Positions 44,971 through 56,492 of a DNA stretch of 64,000 nt are shown one piece after another. Both the position numbers and the translations under genes were made by a program. Below the pieces are notes generated by a model. It was not told where the DNA came from and made no database searches. It was given only the letters and a program-made list of their open reading frames with translations. Origin of the DNA: Scalesia atractyloides (taxonomy: Eukaryota > Streptophyta > Magnoliopsida > Asterales > Asteraceae); NCBI GenBank assembly GCA_947069175.1, contig CAMTDV010000027.1, positions 40,995,369-41,059,368 on the forward strand, written 5' to 3'. Within the stretch, counting starts at the first letter, position 1. The number at the start of each line of letters is the position of its first letter.

Positions 44971-45542
44971 GGGAGAGGATCATGAGAAAACTAAAAAAAG
45001 CCTAAAAAGCATTTTTAATTTTTTTTATAGAAATTCACTATGTTTGATATATAAAAAAAGGTTTTACAAAAAAAAACTTTTTACAAAAAAAAACTTGTAC
45101 TGCACATGTGCATTATATGTGTACTAGCTTTTCAGTTTAGTTTAGCTTTTAGGGTTCAATTTTTTTGGAGATTTAGGATTAGGATTAGGTTTTTGGGTGG
45201 GGGAGGGGGTTTAGGTTTTTTTGGGGTTTATGTTTAAGGTTGAGTTTTAGGTTTTTATTTTGGGGCGGGGGAGTGGGGGAGGTTAAGGCTTTTGATGAGA
45301 GGGTGGATTTAGGTTTTTGTTTGGGAGAGGGTGGGGGGTTTAGGTTTTTGGGGGATGTCGATGGGGTGAGTTAGGTGGTTTAGGATTTTTTTATTATTAC
45401 ACATGTGCAATATAACTTTTTTTCAAAAAAAAAAGTTTTCTTTTATACATTAATATAGCGATTTTTAATAAAAAATTCAAAAAATAATCAATATGTTTTC
45501 TAGGCTTTTTTTAGTTAGTATTTTTGGTTTTCTCATTTAAAC
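44971..45542. mobile_element. (TA)n-bounded inverted-repeat element 4 (572 bp)
   Basis: The left end GGGAGAGGATCATGAGAAAA and the complement of the right end GTTTAAATGAGAAAACC extend into matching AAAAAAGCCTA(A/G)AAA and poly-A/T stretches, giving inverted arms of roughly 100 bp. The middle (45180-45370) is a G-rich run set. (TA)n lies on both sides. Confidence 0.7.
45190..45370 (+). repeat. G-rich cluster (quadruplex-prone) inside element 4
   Basis: Several runs of three to six G on the plus strand occur close together (GGGTGGGGGAGGGGG, GGGGCGGGGGAGTGGGGG, GGGAGAGGGTGGGG), alternating with TTTAGGTTTTT spacers in otherwise AT-rich DNA. Confidence 0.7.
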
Positions 45543-45565
45543 TATATATATATATATATATATAT

Positions 45566-46858
45566 GGCTAGGATCGTGTGAGAAACACACCACACATCTT
45601 CTTTAAGCAAATAATGAAAAAAATGAAATTTTTTTTTTTGGAAAAATCAAACCTTTTTTTATTACTTTTAGTGTTTAGAATTAGTATTTAGTGTTTAGAT
45701 TTAGGGTTTAGTGTTAGTGTTTAGGATTAGTGTTTTAGGGTTTAGTTTTTAGCATTAGTGTTTTAGGGTTTATCATTAAGGTTTAGGGTTTAGCTTTAAG
45801 GTTTACGGTTTAGTTTTTAGGTTTTAGTATAGGGTTTAGCCTTAGGGTTTAGGGTTTAGATTTCGGGTTTAGAGTTTTTGGTTAGTGTTCGGCGAGCCGA
45901 TCCCAATGACGCTGCAATGAACTATATAGTCGTTCGTTTGACCCGATTTCCTAAACTTATTAAGTTAAGAATATATATTTTTCATAATTATAAATCAGTA
46001 TAATTTAAAAATTGAATATATACATATATGTATAATTCAAAATTGACAATATACATATATGTATATATGCAAATAAATGGCTTGAGGAAAATGTGTGGTT
46101 CAGAATGGTTCTCAAGTTTCTCATGCAAGATGCTCTTCTCTTATGTTCCTTACCGTGGATAGGGATTCTAAGAAAATAACATCTTATTTTAAAAACTTAA
46201 GAAACACTCTTGACCACACATTTCTCCAAACCAATTTTTTTTTCTTTTACTTCTAATTGCACATTTTTAAGAGTTTTTTTTTATCATATATACATATATG
46301 TATATTGTCAAAATTTGAATTATACCCATATGTATATAGTCAAATTTAAACTATAACCTAAGAATTATAGAAAACCAGGTCAAACAAACTCCTATTGAGC
46401 TCATTCCAGCAGCATTGGAACCAGCTTGTCGAACATTAACCAAAAACTTTAAACTCTAAACCCTAAACCCTAAGGCTAAACCATATGCTAAAACCTAAAA
46501 ACTAAACCCTAAACCATAATGCTAAACCCTAAACCCTAATGTTAAACCATAAACTCTAATGCTAAACCCTAAATACTAATGCTAAACTAAAACTACACCC
46601 TAATGCTAAACCTAAAGCTAAAACTAGATCTATCCCCTCAAACATAGATGTACAATACTTAGTTTTCAATTTTAAACATGTATATACATATATGTATAGT
46701 TAAAAAATTGGCAATATACATATGTGTATACATCCAAAAATATGCATTTTTAGCCTTTTTTGTTTTTGCATTTTTTGTAATTTTGTTTAGGGAAAATGTG
46801 TGGACTAGAATGCTTTTCAAGTTTCTCAATTAGCCTAGTGTTTCTCACACGATCCTAA

Positions 46859-46860
<2 letters not shown>
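45566..46860. mobile_element. (TA)n-bounded inverted-repeat element 5: 1.3-kb palindromic element with telomere-like arms
   Basis: The left end GGCTAGGATCGTGTGAG and the complement of the right end GGTTAGGATCGTGTGAG are nearly identical. Inverted homology continues inward. Left arm TTTAGGGTTTAG-type degenerate repeats (45660-45880) are mirrored by CCTAAACCCTAA-type repeats (46450-46620). The unique words GTTCGGCGAGCC...CAATGACGCTG (45887-45925) are mirrored near 46400-46440 as GTTCGACAAGCTGG...CAATGCTGCTGG on the other strand. Repeated ACATATATGTATA palindromes sit between. Non-coding. Confidence 0.75.

Positions 46861-46893
<33 letters not shown>
46861..46893. repeat. (TA)n microsatellite between elements 5 and 6
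   Basis: An uninterrupted AT dinucleotide run of about 33 bp begins immediately after the CCTAACC end of element 5. Confidence 0.95.
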
Positions 46894-46896
<3 letters not shown>

Positions 46897-47592
46897 ACCA
46901 GTTGTTTTTCATGCATTGTGGGGGACTTTTTTCGTGAAAAAAATCCTCTCACTAAAAATACGTATATAGACATTCTCCCAAAAACATATAATTCTTTTTA
47001 AGTCGTTGAAAGGTGATGTACGATTTTTATAAAATACCTAATTTCCACAGTGGATCACGTCCAACGCATAATACCTACATCGTTCCTTCCGAAAAGGACA
47101 TTGTTCAACAAGTTACCCTTACTCGTAAAAATTTGAGGAATACTCATATGCGTAAACTTGGGTATACAACAGCATGGACGAGATTTCAACCGCCCATGGT
47201 TTGCATGAATCACTATGCCCAGCACAAGGTGCAAGGATACCAAATCGGTCATTACATAGGTTGTCAGACACGCATGGCTTGTCAACAACGAACTGGAATA
47301 CCATGTCATTTCATAGGTTCAAAGACTAACGAATGGATGTCTGGATCACAAACATTAAGAGATTGACTAAACGTGAATTCACCGAAGTCCTAGGCCACAA
47401 GAAGAGAATGTTGAGTGTGTATGGAATATGTCGAGGATTGAAATGAGATTCAGTTGGTCAAATGAGTAGGGGTGGGGGAGTTCATTGTTTGTGTTTTATA
47501 TATTTATTTACTTATTATTGTTTAGGTTTTATTTTGTTAGTATTCACAATAGTTTTCAAGTTCTCTCCTTAAAACTAGTTCCCGCATGAACT

Positions 47593-47598
<6 letters not shown>
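46894..47598. mobile_element. (TA)n-bounded element 6 with a possible captured ORF
   Basis: The segment lies between two long (TA)n tracts. The complement of its right end reads GGGTAGAGTTCATGCGGGAA, in the style of neighbouring termini, while the left end (AAACACCAG) has no clear partner. Inside, 47013-47366 (plus) is open for 117 aa (YKIPNFHSGSRPTHNTYIVP, GYQIGHYIGCQTRMACQQRT). No domain is recognised. It may be a fragment of a host gene, or chance. Confidence 0.45.

Positions 47599-47653
<55 letters not shown>
47599..47653. repeat. (TA)n microsatellite between elements 6 and 7
   Basis: An AT dinucleotide run of about 55 bp separates the CTCTACCC end of element 6 from the GAAGGG start of element 7. 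Confidence 0.95.
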
Positions 47654-48305
<652 letters not shown>

Positions 48306-50741
48306 ATATATATATATATATATATATGATTTTACAAAAATTCCAAGAGTTGGGTGTTTATACTAAAAACTCTATTACATGAAATGATACTATATATCAA
48401 TAAATGTTTTGAAAAGCATAAGTTATCCAAAATATCATTTTCATAAAATTTTACCATGCCTTGTTTTTACACACCAAAAATAGCAATAAACCGATGATGA
48501 TCATCATGTGATCATCATAACACAAAATCACCCCACTTGGTGATTCTTACACCCAACTACATACTTTGATTTACCAAAATGGCCATGTTTGCATATATTA
48601 CATCATCTAACATCATGAACACACTCATTATGCCAAAACATGCAAAACCAAGCATTTATCATCTTCCAAATATCATCATGCAAGATTCATCATAAACACA
48701 CATATCCTTAGGTTCTATATCACAATCAAGCACCAAATCATCCCAATAACATCATTATCATTTACAGTTAATGACACAAATACATAACATCCATTTTTAG
48801 TCTAAAACACCACATGAAAACAATCACCGTCAAACAAGAATCATTATTCAAAATAATCATCATCTAAGCATCTGAACACACACTTTAAATCAAACAACAT
48901 GATCATCAGTCATCACCTACACACCCACAACCATACATCATTTTATCAAACCCTTCAAAATTTCCATTTTAACCACTTAGTTAGTTTGATTTGATAATTC
49001 CACAAAAAACATATCATTTGGTGAACTATTCTTGCATAAAATAGACTTTTAAATCAAAATACAAGATACGTTTAAAGGTTTACCATTCGACAAGCCAGGG
49101 ATGAAAACACACTTTAAGATGATGGCAAAAGGCTTTTGAGATTCAGATCCAAGTTGAGCACTAATGCTCCATGAATCTCTAAACAAACCAGTATTTAGGC
49201 TAAACTTTGGTGATTTTTTTATGAAAGTAAGTGGGTTATGGGCTTACTTTTCTTAGCCGTAGGAATGAGAGGAGAGAGTGATGTGTGGGCAAGTTTGAAT
49301 GTTAGGTGATAGTGTGTGTAGACAAAGATATTTCTTAAATTAAGCACATCGTTAAAGATCTTTGCAAATCTCGCAAATTCCCATAATGACAACTTATGAG
49401 CAGGTCACCTCTAACCAAGCACCACATCACTATATGGTGGTGGTGAGGCCTACCAGCCAAGTACGCGGGGGGGGGGGGGGGGGGATTTTTAACATGTGGT
49501 GAGTAGTCGTCAAGTGTGTCCCCTTGATTGTTAGCATGCAATCTTGTGTAAGTTTTTATTTATTTAGCATGTTTCTTGCCTTTTAGTAACAATTAAGCTA
49601 GATACAAGTATTAGCCACTTAAAAATTGAATTATTGGGTGAAAATGGTGATCGTAAGTGTCAAATTGTGACAAAACAGCAAATGCGCGACAAAAATGAAA
49701 AATACTATACTTTTATGTTCGTAGTATGTTTTTATCTATTTTCACACTTAACACATAATAATGGCATTACTTTAATGTTCCAGACATATCGAAACAATTT
49801 CAGCACTTTATTGTTTACTAGATAATCACCGATGCCTGTTTTAGACACTTTTGTGGTTACTCTGTAAATTTATATTTAATGGTTATCAAAATGCAATCCC
49901 ATGCATATATCTGGACCTGCTAGACAATATGGACTCAATTCATAACTAATTAAGTCTAATACACGTAATTAATGCAAATCAGGATTAATTAGATGTACAG
50001 GTAATGTCTCGAATTTACCGGTTGTCACATTTGCCGAAGAGAAAATCCTACAGACAAGACCCTGAGATTTGGGTGTTTCCTTTAAATAGTATGAAAAATA
50101 AACTTTCAAAAGGTGGACATAACCTCCATGGTTTATGTTATAGAGGTGTCACAATTCGTCGTGTTTTATAAGAAATAGTTTTACAAAAGATAAACATAGG
50201 GATATTCTTTAAAAATTTGATACAAAAGGAATGCAATAAACCTTACATCAGAGACTCTATCATAGAGAAATTTAAATTTAGTATAACAAACTGAATGATA
50301 ATTATGTAAACTAAAAGCATAAGTAAATGTGTAAGTTTGTCAAGTTTGCCAAATGATCTGTCCCGTCTACGGTCCGCTGATTATATAGACTATGTAACTC
50401 CGCTCCTAAGTCAATTATGCATGTATGAATTTTGGGTTCTTCCTAGCTATTTTCCCCTATCCAAATGGTCTAAGTCTACCGATCAATAATTCAAATGAAT
50501 ACACAATGAATGAAATGTATTACTATATATAACATTTAGCCTTGGTCTTAGGTATCGTACTAAGCCTTCATTGGGACACATGTTCTCAGGTAATTGGTCC
50601 ACCTTTTTTGTAAATTCTCACGGGAAATATTGGGTACCACCGCCAGACAGAAACTTCATACAAAAAAACGTCCGTGATATGCGCCAAATGCAACATATAA
50701 AGTATCAAATACGGTATAAAATCAACCCTTTTTTGTACTAA
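48306..50741. other. Intergenic, probably old LTR relics; no gene seen
   Basis: AT-rich DNA. 48400-49100 is CA/AT-biased and rich in ATCATCA words. A pure run of 18 G lies at 49467-49484. Words such as GGTGTCACAATTCG (50153) and GGTTGTCACATTTG (50022) recall gypsy LTR ends but could not be paired. No open frame has recognisable content. Confidence 0.5.
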
Positions 50742-51175
50742 TGTTGGAAAAAGTGCGTTTCTTTGTATACTTTTGATTTTCAGGATTAAAAAAGCTTAAA
50801 TGTACAAAGGAACAAATTAACAACAAAAACCAGCATAAAGTACAGAAGAAGGAAAGATGGCACGCTGTACCAGCCCTCCGAGCTTCACCCCAAAGCCAAA
50901 AACAACGAATCAGAAGTCTAGCACGGGGCCATGCCTGGTCGGCATGGGCTCGTGCCCCTTTAAGATTACAGAGAAGAAAAGACAAAAATAAGTAGACAAG
51001 AGACACGGGCCGTGGTCAACTTCTAGATTTGCGAATCTTGGATAGTACAACAAGCTATTGACACACGGGGCCGTGTGGCATCTAATCTGACAAGCTCATT
51101 AAATGAAGACAGAGAAGAAGGAAGACACGGGGCCATGCTCACAGGGCACGGGCTGAGTGAAGCCACTATTTCCGG

Positions 51176-51185
51176 CTATAAATAG
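51176..51185 (+). promoter_or_regulatory. TATA box of element F LTR
   Basis: CTATAAATAG on the plus strand, about 430 bp into the LTR and about 1.1 kb before the primer site. Confidence 0.65.
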
Positions 51186-51734
51186 AGGTGCTTGGTCACA
51201 TTCCAACTCATCCCTTGGCAAATCATTTCTCTCACACATTCCACCACTCCAGCATCATCATCCACCACAGTCATTAGCGTTTAGAGTGTGTAGTAGTCTC
51301 GGGATCGAAGATTGATCGTAAGAGTCTTTATCAAACTATGGCCATGCTTGGCTAATCTCTTACATTACTTGGTGAAAACAAAATCTTTTATGTATTACTA
51401 TTGATTTCCAACCTTTATTACTTTTTAATTGGGTTTGTATTAATGACTTTAATAACTAGTTTTTTATATTTAAAGTGAGTTTTATCTTATCATTCCTTAA
51501 TGTTTTGTTGATTCACTCATTCGTGTCTTTACGGTCTATATAAAGCGCGTTAATTTGCCTGGAAGGCGGTTAGAAGGGTGGTTTGGGTAAGGTTTTGCCT
51601 CGTCCAGTGTATAGATCCTGTGAGCACTTGATTCAAGCTTATAAGGACTTCCCTTGAGGCAGATAGCATCAAATCGGGGGAAGTAAGAGCGGCTTGAATC
51701 CCTTATAAAAAAACTACTATTAAAACTTTAAGTC

Positions 51735-51930
51735 GGCCTTGCGGAACTGTATCCTTGCTAACTCGGACCAATATGGCCGAGGGTAGCGTTGCCTCCAAAA
51801 GATGGACATGCTACATTTTGCATTAATACCTTACTTAATTCGATATTCCGGCCTTGCAGGACTATAACCCTGCTGACTCAGACCAATATGTCCGAGGGTA
51901 GCGTTGCCTCCAAAAGAGGGACATGCCACT
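51735..51930 (+). repeat. Direct duplication of about 80 bp in the Athila LTR (115-bp period)
   Basis: Two copies start GGCCTTGCGGAACTG (51735) and GGCCTTGCAGGACTA (51850). Both run through CCGAGGGTAGCGTTGCCTCC to GGACATGC. Confidence 0.88.
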
Positions 51931-52286
51931 ATAATCAAGATAATCTCTTAAAAAACCCAAAGTACGGAAATCATCAAAGGATGCATAAAAGATAAGTCAA
52001 AACCAAGTGATTCTATCTTGTTTATTTGTTCCTTTTACTACTTTATTTTACTTATTTAGTTTATCTATTAATACTTTTTCTCAAAGTTGTGGTTGATTAG
52101 ACATTGGACGACATCGGTATCTTACCATCACTACACTACGCCACCGATTGGTGCACTTGCCCTAACGTGTTGTAGAGAGTGATAGTGTTATATCGTATTT
52201 ATAAATATAAAGCTTGAATAAACGAGTGAAAAAAGAACTTTAAATATATCCAAAAATCATACACGTCTCACTCACATCAAGTTTTT

Positions 52287-52303
52287 TGCGCTGTTGCCGG
52301 GGA
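52287..52303 (+). other. Primer-binding site of element F
   Basis: TGCGCTGTTGCCGGGGA is a slightly decayed version of the canonical Athila site TGGCGCCGTTGCCGGGGA. Confidence 0.8.
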
Positions 52304-52683
52304 CACAAGGATTTTAAGAAAGCTTAAAATCGATGGCCTAATCATTTTATTTACTTTTAATGTTCAAATTTCTGTTCGTTTTCTAAAAATTTTAGTTATA
52401 GTAAGCTTAACACGGGGTTGTGCTATACTAACACGGGACGTGTCCTATGTACAATAACTAAAACCAAACAAAAATTTTTCACAGAAGGCTCACACGGGGC
52501 CTTGCTTCTTTGACACGGGGTTGTGCTTCTTCAAGACGGGGCCGTGTAAAAACACCCAGTACCGAGTAAATTACAGTCCTGTACATGGGGCCACGTTCAT
52601 TCAACACGGGGCCGTGTAAACCTTCTGTTTCATAAAAAAATTCTTTTTCCGAGAACCGTATTCTTCTGGGTACTATCTAAACA

Positions 52684-53040
52684 ATGGATTATTACATGGG
52701 AGATTATGACTACTACTATGATGATGATTATGAGGAACCATATTGTACCATATGCGGTGAATCCCATTCCGTACAAAAATGTTTACCTTTCAATCATCAA
52801 CCTCCTACACAACGTATGAGGAACCAAGGTTTGAGCTTCCAAAATCAAGCTTTGATTGGGACACTCCAGCATTTGAAACATATGAGACACCACCTACAAT
52901 CGTACAAGAAGCCAAAAGCCTCATACAAAGTCTCAAGAACTTAGAATTCTTGATCAAGCAATCTCATGTAAAACCTCAAAAGCCAACAAAAGAGGAACCA
53001 CTTGAAGAAAAAACCAACGAATGAAGATGAAAAACCCGAA
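52684..53040 (+). pseudogene. N-terminal gag-like ORF of element F
   Basis: The ATG at 52684 gives MDYYMGDYDYYYDDDYEEPY followed by CTICGESHSVQKC, a small CX2C...H...C knuckle. The reading then shifts (52779-53024: YEEPRFELPKSSFDWDT, ETPPTIVQEAKSLIQSLKNL). The usual Retrotrans_gag capsid domain of Athila is not visible, so either it was deleted or this lineage lacks it. The Tyr/Asp-rich start is distinctive. Confidence 0.6.
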
Positions 53041-53750
53041 CCAAGCCATTCAGAAGGTAAGTTCTTAAAAGTAAAATTCGAAGAGGAACAAAAGGATCTC
53101 CAAGAAAGACACATCCTACAACCTTCTTTTGAAAATCATAATTTGGTTACATATCATGCTAAGTTTCTAAAAGAGGTAACTAGTAATCTTAACATCAGAG
53201 AAATAGCAAGCGTTAACTTAACTAAAGGTAAAATTTCGCTAATACATAATGAACAAATTGGATTAAACATTAAACTGGTAAAATGTTTTATTCAAAACAT
53301 CTATTTTAGTAACATCTCAATTGACAAAGATCTTTGTGTTAACATAATGCAAAGCTACGTGTTCAAAAGATTAGGTATTGGTGATTTTCTTCTAATTAAA
53401 ATTGCTATCCTCTTGGCCAATCGAAAAATTAAACATGCTTTGGGAGAGATTGAAGACGTTCTCATTCAAACAAATCAAACGATTGTACCAACCGACTTCG
53501 TCATCTTAGATGATGCTCCACTCGTGTTGGGACGACCTTTTCTCAAAACCCAACAAGCTTTTCTCAAACAAAAAAAATCTTCCCACTAAACTTGGGGCCG
53601 AAAAGCAAAACTTTGATATAAATAAATCAATGAAATACCCAATCGGCAACGACCCCTTGTTGGAAGATGAAGTTGAGCCACCCGATACGGAGGAACAAAA
53701 TGACCAATTCGTTGTAGAGGAAGTCGCTACCAACTAATAAATTTCGTCCA
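53041..53750 (+). pseudogene. Aspartic protease region of element F (Athila type), active site lost
   Basis: The open segment 53002-53589 has the Athila order: a leader with KFLKEVTSNLNI, then the protease fold with YVFKRLGIGDF, a segment matching the LADR loop (ILLANRKIKHALGEIEDVLI) and the end signature VILDDAPLVLGRPFLKTQQA. At the expected D-(T/S)-G-A active site the sequence is KDLCVNIMQS, so the catalytic triad is gone. A shift near 53580 ends the frame. Confidence 0.75.
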
Positions 53751-54114
53751 TCGACCGCGATGACGAACCAAAAACTAAGCTGTCTATTGAAGAACCGCCT
53801 TCTTTGGAACTTGAAGAACTTCCAAAAGGCTTAGAGTACACATTCCAAGATAATCAAGGTAAACTTCCCGTCATCATTTCTTCGTATCTCAAATCTCAAG
53901 AAAAAGAATAACTACTTAATTTGCTTAAAAAACATAAAACGGAATTGCATGGAAATTAATGGACATAAAAGGAATAAATCCTTCCATGTGCACATAAAAT
54001 TTTTTAATGGAAGACGACTATAAAGCAGTAATCCAACCTCAAAGAAGAGTTAATCCTAATGCTCAAGAAGTTGTAAAAAAATAAGTAATAAAACTCTTAG
54101 ACGCTGGACTTATC
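53751..54114 (+). pseudogene. RT N-terminus of element F, cut by element C
   Basis: In broken frames the plus strand reads LEELPKGLEYTFQDN, KLPVIISSYLKSQEKE, a stop, LLNLLKKHKTE, QPQRRVNPNAQEVVKK, a stop, and VIKLLDAGLI. These are successive motifs of the Athila RT entry region. The sequence stops inside the motif after LLDAGLI at 54114, where the LTR of element C begins. Confidence 0.82.
54110..54114. repeat. Presumed target-site copy TTATC flanking element C
   Basis: These are the five bases directly outside the 3' LTR of element C. The partner copy would be beyond the window. Confidence 0.5.
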
Positions 54115-54557
54115 TGTCACACCCCAACCCGCAGCGGAATAAGAGTCGGTGCATAATTGGGTTATCACCAAAGCTCATGATATTTACTAATATGTTTCAT
54201 ATTTATTAAATTCAAAATTTACATCCTCAATATTCCAAACATGTTCATACAATTACAAAGAAAGATAATCAACTAAACAATCCAAAGTCTAAACCGGTTT
54301 ATTATTCTAAGCCATCCTATATGTTTCTTGCTGCAGCTGAATCACCTGTATCATGTGTAAAAATGGGGGTTTTTGGGTCAACATAAGTTGGCGAGTGAAC
54401 CTTGTTAGAAAACATTTATTATTGATTTCTTGTTATATTTATTATGGAAAATTGTGCAATAATCATATGTGAGCAAACGTAAATAAACATACAATAACAA
54501 TAACAATAACAATAACAAACAACCTTGCATGAATATATAACATGTATGATACTGTAT

Positions 54558-54740
54558 ATGTTGGCAACGTCACGTTCACGCTCATAGGTAATGGGGAACG
54601 GACGGCCTATGATAAATGTATGTGCGATCAAGGCTTAATCAAACGGAGCCGATCGTATGTTGGCAACGCCTCGTTCACGCTCATATGTAATGGGGAACAG
54701 CTCAACGCTCATATGTAATGGGGAGCGGCGACCTATGATA
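54558..54740 (-). repeat. Tandem repeat of about 100 bp in the C LTR
   Basis: GTTGGCAACG(T/C)C(A/T)CGTTCACGCTCATA occurs at 54558 and 54658, with a third partial copy (CAACGCTCATATGTAATGGGG) at 54702. It is duplicated in the other LTR from about 62710. Confidence 0.85.
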
Positions 54741-55245
54741 ATGTATGTACTGAAAATGATAAATTTAATCTAAACATTAACCACACAAATAGTTGATACA
54801 TATTGAATACACATTTGATCATGAATATGATGGATGCACAATAGTTTAAATGTAATAAATAACAAGACACATGATACACCCCAAAAACGTGATTAAAACG
54901 GGGAATTTGTAGAGATTCACTCACGTTGGGTGCGTTCGGTTGAAGATGTTGAAATGCGCACGAGTTTAGAGGATTGATCGACGAGAATTAACTAACCTAA
55001 ATAATAACGAAAAGGTATGGTAAATGAGCGGATTTTATTAATAATTTTAATAAGATTTTTAGATATATTTTTGTGAGTTTAAGGCTATTTTCTAACTTTA
55101 AAAACATTATTTTTAAGTATTTTTAATTCATTTTTAAATTAAATAAATAAATAAAAATATAAAAAAAAATGTTGACTTTTGAGTTGACCATTGACCGTTG
55201 ACTGTGACTGTTGACTGTTTGACCGGTTCGCTAGTGTGCAAGCAT

Positions 55246-55323
55246 GCGCCGGGTAAGGCTCGAACCCGAGACCTCCCATACGCGTGCACGCAGCTCAACC
55301 AACTGAGCTACGTGTCTAGCCCG
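55246..55323 (-). other. tRNA-like module 1 in the C LTR (Pol III A and B boxes)
   Basis: On the minus strand it contains TAGCTCAGTTGGTTGAGC, a perfect D-arm and A box (TRGCNNARYNGG). About 35 nt later comes TCTCGGGTTCGAGCC, a T-arm-like B box. Acceptor and anticodon stems do not pair well, so it is a tRNA-derived sequence rather than a functional tRNA. Its orientation equals that of the element. Confidence 0.7.
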
Positions 55324-55411
55324 AAATATTTCTGTTTTTAATTATATTTATACACTATTTAATTTAATCAGAAATCTTTTATTTTTAAAAAGGATTCAAT
55401 TACATCTGACC

Positions 55412-55493
55412 GGTGCACGCAACAGGTCTCGAACCCGGGACCTGTGGTTTAGTGTTGCACACAGTCCACCACAGGACTGTGTGTCTAACCTGG
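55412..55493 (-). other. tRNA-like module 2 in the C LTR
   Basis: It shares its start with module 1 and module 3 (TTAGACACACAGTCC) and has a perfect B box, GGTTCGAGACC. The D-arm region is degenerate (GTCCTGTGGTGGACTG). It lies about 168 bp from module 1, measured between B boxes. Confidence 0.6.
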
Positions 55494-55586
55494 TTAATAT
55501 ACTGATTTTTATTAAACTTAACATCTCTCTGTGAGTTGATCCGGTTCAGTTAAAAAGGAAACATCTTTATTACAGAGAATGAGATT

Positions 55587-55662
55587 GTGTCAAGGATCGA
55601 ACTCGCGACGTGTGATAAATGTTTGCACACAGTCCACCGCTGGACTGTGTGTCTAACCCGAG
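55587..55662 (-). other. tRNA-like module 3 in the C LTR
   Basis: It has the same TTAGACACACAGTCC start and GGTGGACTGTGTGCAA core as module 2, and ends in CGCGAGTTCGATCC, a tRNA-like T arm. It lies about 172 bp from module 2. Confidence 0.6.
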
Positions 55663-56492
55663 ATATAATCCAATTTATATTAAACTTATATACAAACTAA
55701 CTTCATCTTCTTCGTTACAATAACACAGACAACAATTACCCTACTGATCTTGTTTAATTCGATTGACAAACATTTAATTGATTAAAATGAAATGGACAGG
55801 GAAGATTTTGGGAGTAAACATACCGGAAAAATGATCTTTCTCAGAACTCCGGCGAAGTCGTCGGCTCTGTTTTTATGAACTTCGTCTGAGCGGACCAATT
55901 AACAGTTTTGATTAGCTAGTTGTGGAATTGAAGTACTGAACAAGAGTTATCAGAAGGTTTAAAAGATTATACCGTTTCACAGCGCAATCTAGGAATTTTC
56001 AGAAGTTTTCCGGCGAGTGCTGATTATCCGATATCGTCGCCTGGAACTGATTCTGATTGAAGGGTTTGAGTTAGTAAAAGCCTAACAACTGATAGAAGAT
56101 AGAAGAATTGAGAAACTTACCGTTTTGATGAAAGACACGGTTTTCCGGCGAAGGTCCGGCGAGTTCAAAAAGCGATTCCGACGATCAGAAATTAGAGTAA
56201 AAGTGAAATTAGAAGTTCTGGGAATGTTATTGAGTCGCGAGATGAGGTTATTGATGGAGTAATTCAGAAAGTGAATGTTTTCGGTTATTAAAACCGAACA
56301 TCACATGAATTCAAGTTCATTAACGACTGAATTGATTAAGAATGTCGGTTTATCGGTTATAATCAAGAATCCGCGAGCACTCAACAGTCCTTGGACGTTT
56401 GGAAGCCGATATCGGTTTCAGTTTGGCGCAAACAGGTTGATTCACGGTTGCGCTTATGATTTAATTGTTTCCTAGATTTCACAAAGTCAGAT

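Larger units (their letters stand above)
50742..52276 (+). mobile_element. Element F: 5' LTR of an Athila-type gypsy element (about 1.5 kb)
   Basis: The proposed start is TGTTGGAAAAAGTGCG (50742), and the end is CTCACA (52276) just before the words TCAAGTTTTTTGCGCTGTTGCCGG, the characteristic Athila leader and primer site. A TATA box (CTATAAATAG) is at 51176-51185. The LTR is peppered with CACGGGGCCGTGT-like words. No second LTR is in the window, so the start is inferred from the TG and the composition change. Confidence 0.65.

Noticed and set aside
45660..46620. A true telomere or subtelomere
   Set aside because: The TTTAGGG-like units are degenerate and inverted about a centre, and lie inside a bounded element.
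55246..55323. A functional tRNA gene
   Set aside because: The A box and B box are good, but acceptor and anticodon stems do not pair and no clear anticodon loop exists; kept as a tRNA-like module instead.
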